A stretch of 64,000 bases of DNA from Cryomorphaceae bacterium 1068. Its GTDB lineage: Bacteria > Bacteroidota > Bacteroidia > Flavobacteriales_D > Cryomorphaceae. The notes below the pieces were generated by a model, which searched no databases, was not told where the DNA came from, and saw only the letters and a program-made list of their open reading frames with translations. Shown here piece by piece: positions 62,266 to 64,000 of the stretch; position 1 is the stretch's first letter, and each line of letters starts with the position of its first letter. The DNA lies in assembly GCA_027214385.1 (NCBI GenBank), contig JAPVXR010000001.1, positions 248,001 to 312,000 on the forward strand. Reading direction: 5' to 3'. A program made the translations under genes and the position numbers.

Positions 62266-62404
62266 CTTGGAAAAGACACTTAGGGACTACCTCCTTATCA
62301 TTCTTTCATCGTCTCACTCTAAATTTAGTCTCTAAGTTTTCCAAGATAGTTTTTCTGTTTCATAGCCTCGAAAGCTCTTCAAATGTGAAGAGCTTTCGAG
62401 TTTT
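62266..62404 (+). ncRNA. Candidate small RNA with long stem and pyrimidine-rich anti-Shine-Dalgarno loop
   Basis: The stretch 62023-62431 holds no gene but a complete rightward transcription unit. The predicted RNA begins at the base of a stem: CTTGGAAAA (62266-62274) pairs with TTTTCCAAG (62337-62345), and after a GACA bulge CTTAGGGAC (62279-62287) pairs with GTCTCTAAG (62328-62336): 18 pairs in all, one of them G-U. The 40-nt loop (62288-62327) has a single G and contains ACCTCCTTA (62289-62297), the same nine bases as the 3' end of E. coli 16S rRNA. A 15-bp terminator follows. No start codon opens a usable frame. It may pair with ribosome-binding sites or bind a protein; resemblance to 6S RNA was considered, but no apical hairpin is seen. 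Confidence 0.6.
62367..62404 (+). terminator. Terminator of the intergenic RNA
   Basis: CTCGAAAGCTCTTCA, loop AATG, TGAAGAGCTTTCGAG: a perfect 15-bp stem followed by TTTT. Leftward, the hairpin is followed by GCTATG without a T run, so it acts for the rightward transcript, not for the leftward permease gene ending at 62432. Confidence 0.88.
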
Positions 62405-62431
62405 GTAATAGTTTGTAGTTGAGATGGATTG

Positions 62432-63526
62432 CTATCTTTCTTTGATTCGTTGGAGCCAGCGGAATTCTTTATTCATTTCCTTGAATACTATTCTGATAAA
62501 TGAATAGACAGGAATAGCCGCAATCATCCCTGTAACTCCGCCAAGACTTCCTGCTACCAAGATCACAATGAATATTTCAAGAGGGTTGGCGTTGATACTA
62601 TTTGAAAAGATAGCAGGCTGAAAGATATAATTGTCAATTAATTGAGTGGTTGCGAAAACGATTAACAGTCCGATAATCTTTGGTTGGATTACATCAATAA
62701 AACTTGCATCGATATTATTGGCGACCAGAATGAAAATCCCGAATGATGCGCCGATCCAAGGACCTAGGTAGGGAACAAGATTCACTATTCCCGTGAAAAC
62801 GGCAATTAGCAATGCGTTTTCAACTCCTACAATTTGTAGACCTATGAAGATGCAGGTGGAAATAGCGATTACTTGAATTAAAAGTCCTAGGAAATATCGA
62901 GATAATGTGCTTCGTGTATTGCGGAATATGCTTTCTACACTTTCTTCTTTTGATTTTGGAACAAGCTCCATAGCCAATTCGGTGAGCATATTTCGGTCTT
63001 TCAGAAAGAAGAAAGACATAAAGGCAACCGAAAAAACTGCAATAAGTAGATTTCCCAAGGCACCAACCAGAGAATTCAAGAAATTTGGTAAGGCGCTTAT
63101 TTCCAGACCATCGAAAAGATGTTGGATGATGTCGTTTTCGCTGACTTTTGCCTCCTGATTGAGATTTACGCGGTCTACCATTTGATTGAACCATTCTAAC
63201 CCAGGACTTAGAGCCGCTTTTACTTGAATCAGATCAATCTTGGTCAAAAGCTGGGCCTCAACAAAAATCATAGGTACGAAGAAGGATAAAAGCCCCCCGA
63301 GTATTCCGAATATGCCGAAAAGTGTGATTGCCGCTTTGACGGCATCCGGAAGATGTTTTCCTCTGACTTGAATCCGTTCAAGAAGCTTAAACAATGGTCT
63401 TCCGATTAGCGCTACAATCAGAGATAGTAGAATGTAAATAATCACAGTAGCGGACTCATAGATGAGCCACCCGATTAAGAACAGTAAGCCTAATACAGCG
63501 ATAAATCGTAAAATTCGCCTTTCCAT
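62432..63526 (-). CDS. AI-2E family transporter (PerM/YdiK-like permease)
   Basis: 364 residues with about eight helices; two at the start (FIAVLGLLFLIGWLIY, VIIYILLSLIVALIGRP), a soluble loop of about 90 residues (VKAALSPGLEWF...SALPNFL), then helices including VNLVPYLGPWIGASFG, the family's 'vP.iGp.iga' motif, and GGVTGMIAAIPVYSF near the end. The name comes from a proposed autoinducer-2 export role; many members instead act as Na+/H+ or unknown carriers. It starts 3 nt after the carotenoid-like gene and is likely co-transcribed. Confidence 0.85.
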   Translation of the reverse strand: MERRILRFIAVLGLLFLIGWLIYESATVIIYILLSLIVALIGRPLFKLLERIQVRGKHLPDAVKAAITLFGIFGILGGLLSFFVPMIFVEAQLLTKIDLIQVKAALSPGLEWFNQMVDRVNLNQEAKVSENDIIQHLFDGLEISALPNFLNSLVGALGNLLIAVFSVAFMSFFFLKDRNMLTELAMELVPKSKEESVESIFRNTRSTLSRYFLGLLIQVIAISTCIFIGLQIVGVENALLIAVFTGIVNLVPYLGPWIGASFGIFILVANNIDASFIDVIQPKIIGLLIVFATTQLIDNYIFQPAIFSNSINANPLEIFIVILVAGSLGGVTGMIAAIPVYSFIRIVFKEMNKEFRWLQRIKER

Positions 63527-63529
63527 TTG

Positions 63530-64000
63530 CTATCTTATTTGGCTGTAAAGCAAACCAAAGAAAAGCAATTGACAAATAAAGGCTGTCGCTCCCAAGCGCG
63601 GTTTTTGAACCAGCGGATATTTTTCAAAGATCAATCCCAACATGGCAGCCACAACAAACCACCCTAAATAATTTTCGAGTGGTGGCAATTCTGAAGTCCA
63701 ATACCAAAACTCATACTTTATGGCTACGGGTTCGATAATAAAGTCCAGTCCCACCGCTAAGATTGCAGTGAACAACCACCTGAAATTCTTTGGGATTTGG
63801 AAAGTGCGAGCAAGCGAATGCCCACCCCAAATGATAATCAACCAATTGATTCCGATAAGTGGTGGTACTTCAAAAAAGTTCCATCCCAATACTTCTGAAT
63901 ACGAATAGTCACCAAAGGGAAAGCCTGTTTTTACGCCAATAATTTCAATGAGGTATCCGAGTAACCAAATGATGAAGATGATCAAGAATGCATTCTTACC
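63530..64000 (-). CDS. Carotenoid biosynthesis-like membrane protein (CruF/DUF422), 5' end missing
   Basis: At least 156 codons, open to the right edge, so the N-terminus is outside the window. Visible helices: FLIIFIIWLLGYLIEIIG, VPPLIGINWLIIIWGGHSLA, FRWLFTAILAVGLDFIIEPVA, YLGWFVVAAMLGLIFEK and a final AFICQLLFFGLLYSQIR. GFPFGDYSYS and DFIIEPVAIKYEFWYW are typical of the CruF / carotenoid 1',2'-hydratase-like family, which hydrates the ends of gamma-carotene. Next genes to the right would tell whether a carotenoid cluster is present. Confidence 0.7.
   Translation of the reverse strand, partial: GKNAFLIIFIIWLLGYLIEIIGVKTGFPFGDYSYSEVLGWNFFEVPPLIGINWLIIIWGGHSLARTFQIPKNFRWLFTAILAVGLDFIIEPVAIKYEFWYWTSELPPLENYLGWFVVAAMLGLIFEKYPLVQKPRLGATAFICQLLFFGLLYSQIR

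Noticed and set aside
62266-62345. Reading the stem-loop at 62266 as a 6S RNA
   Set aside because: 6S RNA has an open bubble between two helices; here the 40-nt loop is almost free of G and shows no apical hairpin. A covariance-model search could still overturn this.
1-64000. CRISPR arrays, insertion sequences, integrases, prophage genes and rRNA
   Set aside because: No regularly spaced repeats, transposase or integrase motifs, phage structural genes or rRNA-like stretches were seen on either strand.

Overview
The window reads as chromosomal DNA of a Bacteroidota bacterium, most likely a marine or freshwater member of the Flavobacteriales. This rests on several features: -7 promoter elements of the TAnnTTTG type, a secreted protein with a type IX secretion (type B / gliding-associated) sorting domain, a fused CcoN-CcoO oxidase subunit, a bacillithiol gene (bshB1), a DUF3822-rsmD-kds-coaD cluster, and sparse Shine-Dalgarno sequences. 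No rRNA, CRISPR array, insertion sequence or prophage was seen. One tRNA gene (His) is present. Gene density is high, with many 1-17 nt overlaps, including overlaps between convergent genes.

Layout. 1-7.1 kb: the end of birA, then leftward genes pyrE plus an SRPBCC gene, a divergent Nudix gene, and a leftward operon (membrane protein, DUF3822, rsmD, kdsD, kdsA, coaD, secreted protein) linked to Kdo/lipopolysaccharide and CoA supply. 7.1-15.5 kb: a RecD/Pif1-like helicase, secreted and outer-membrane proteins, an MFS transporter, a secreted M16 peptidase pair (one catalytic, one not) and a secreted CxxC thioredoxin-fold protein. 15.6-27.3 kb: a microaerobic respiration block with a Crp/Fnr regulator, a UspA-like protein, ccoI, ccoS, ccoNO, ccoQ, ccoP, ccoG, ccoH, a SafE-like membrane protein and hemN. 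27.4-31.2 kb: a giant type IX-secreted PKD-repeat protein. 31.3-37 kb: lpdA, an M61 peptidase, a small membrane protein, ridA and a beta-CASP metallohydrolase. 37.1-45.9 kb: a long rightward operon with ccmB, ccmC, ccmD-like, ccmE and ccmF (cytochrome c maturation), running by overlap into DUF2520, kdsC-like, ubiA-like, maf and bshB1. 45.9-53.3 kb: a copper P-type ATPase, then a TetR regulator, a degenerate ABC exporter, an HlyD adaptor and a TolC channel. 53.4-64 kb: tRNA-His, a tandem UspA protein, citrate synthase, a thioredoxin, two POT peptide transporters with a dipeptidyl peptidase IV, an AI-2E-family permease and a carotenoid-biosynthesis-like membrane protein cut by the window edge.

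How it works together. The cbb3 oxidase, its copper pump, its maturation factors, the Ccm haem-attachment genes and hemN supply a high-affinity terminal oxidase. Two promoters in the block each carry a pair of FNR-type boxes (TGAY-N4-RTCA) with identical 22-bp spacing and an identical offset to a -7-like element, immediately downstream of the Crp/Fnr gene. DPP-IV and two POT carriers form a peptide-scavenging operon.

The strongest undescribed candidates are: (1) an intergenic RNA at about 62266-62404 with a consensus promoter, an 18-bp closing stem, a 40-nt pyrimidine loop carrying ACCTCCTTA (identical to the 16S anti-Shine-Dalgarno end) and a perfect 15-bp terminator; (2) a second intergenic RNA at about 53675-53792 behind an FNR-type box; (3) an ABC exporter whose ATPase keeps Walker A but has lost the LSGGQ signature, the catalytic glutamate and the H-loop histidine; (4) the paired FNR-box architecture. 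All functional calls come from reading motifs by eye; no database search was run.
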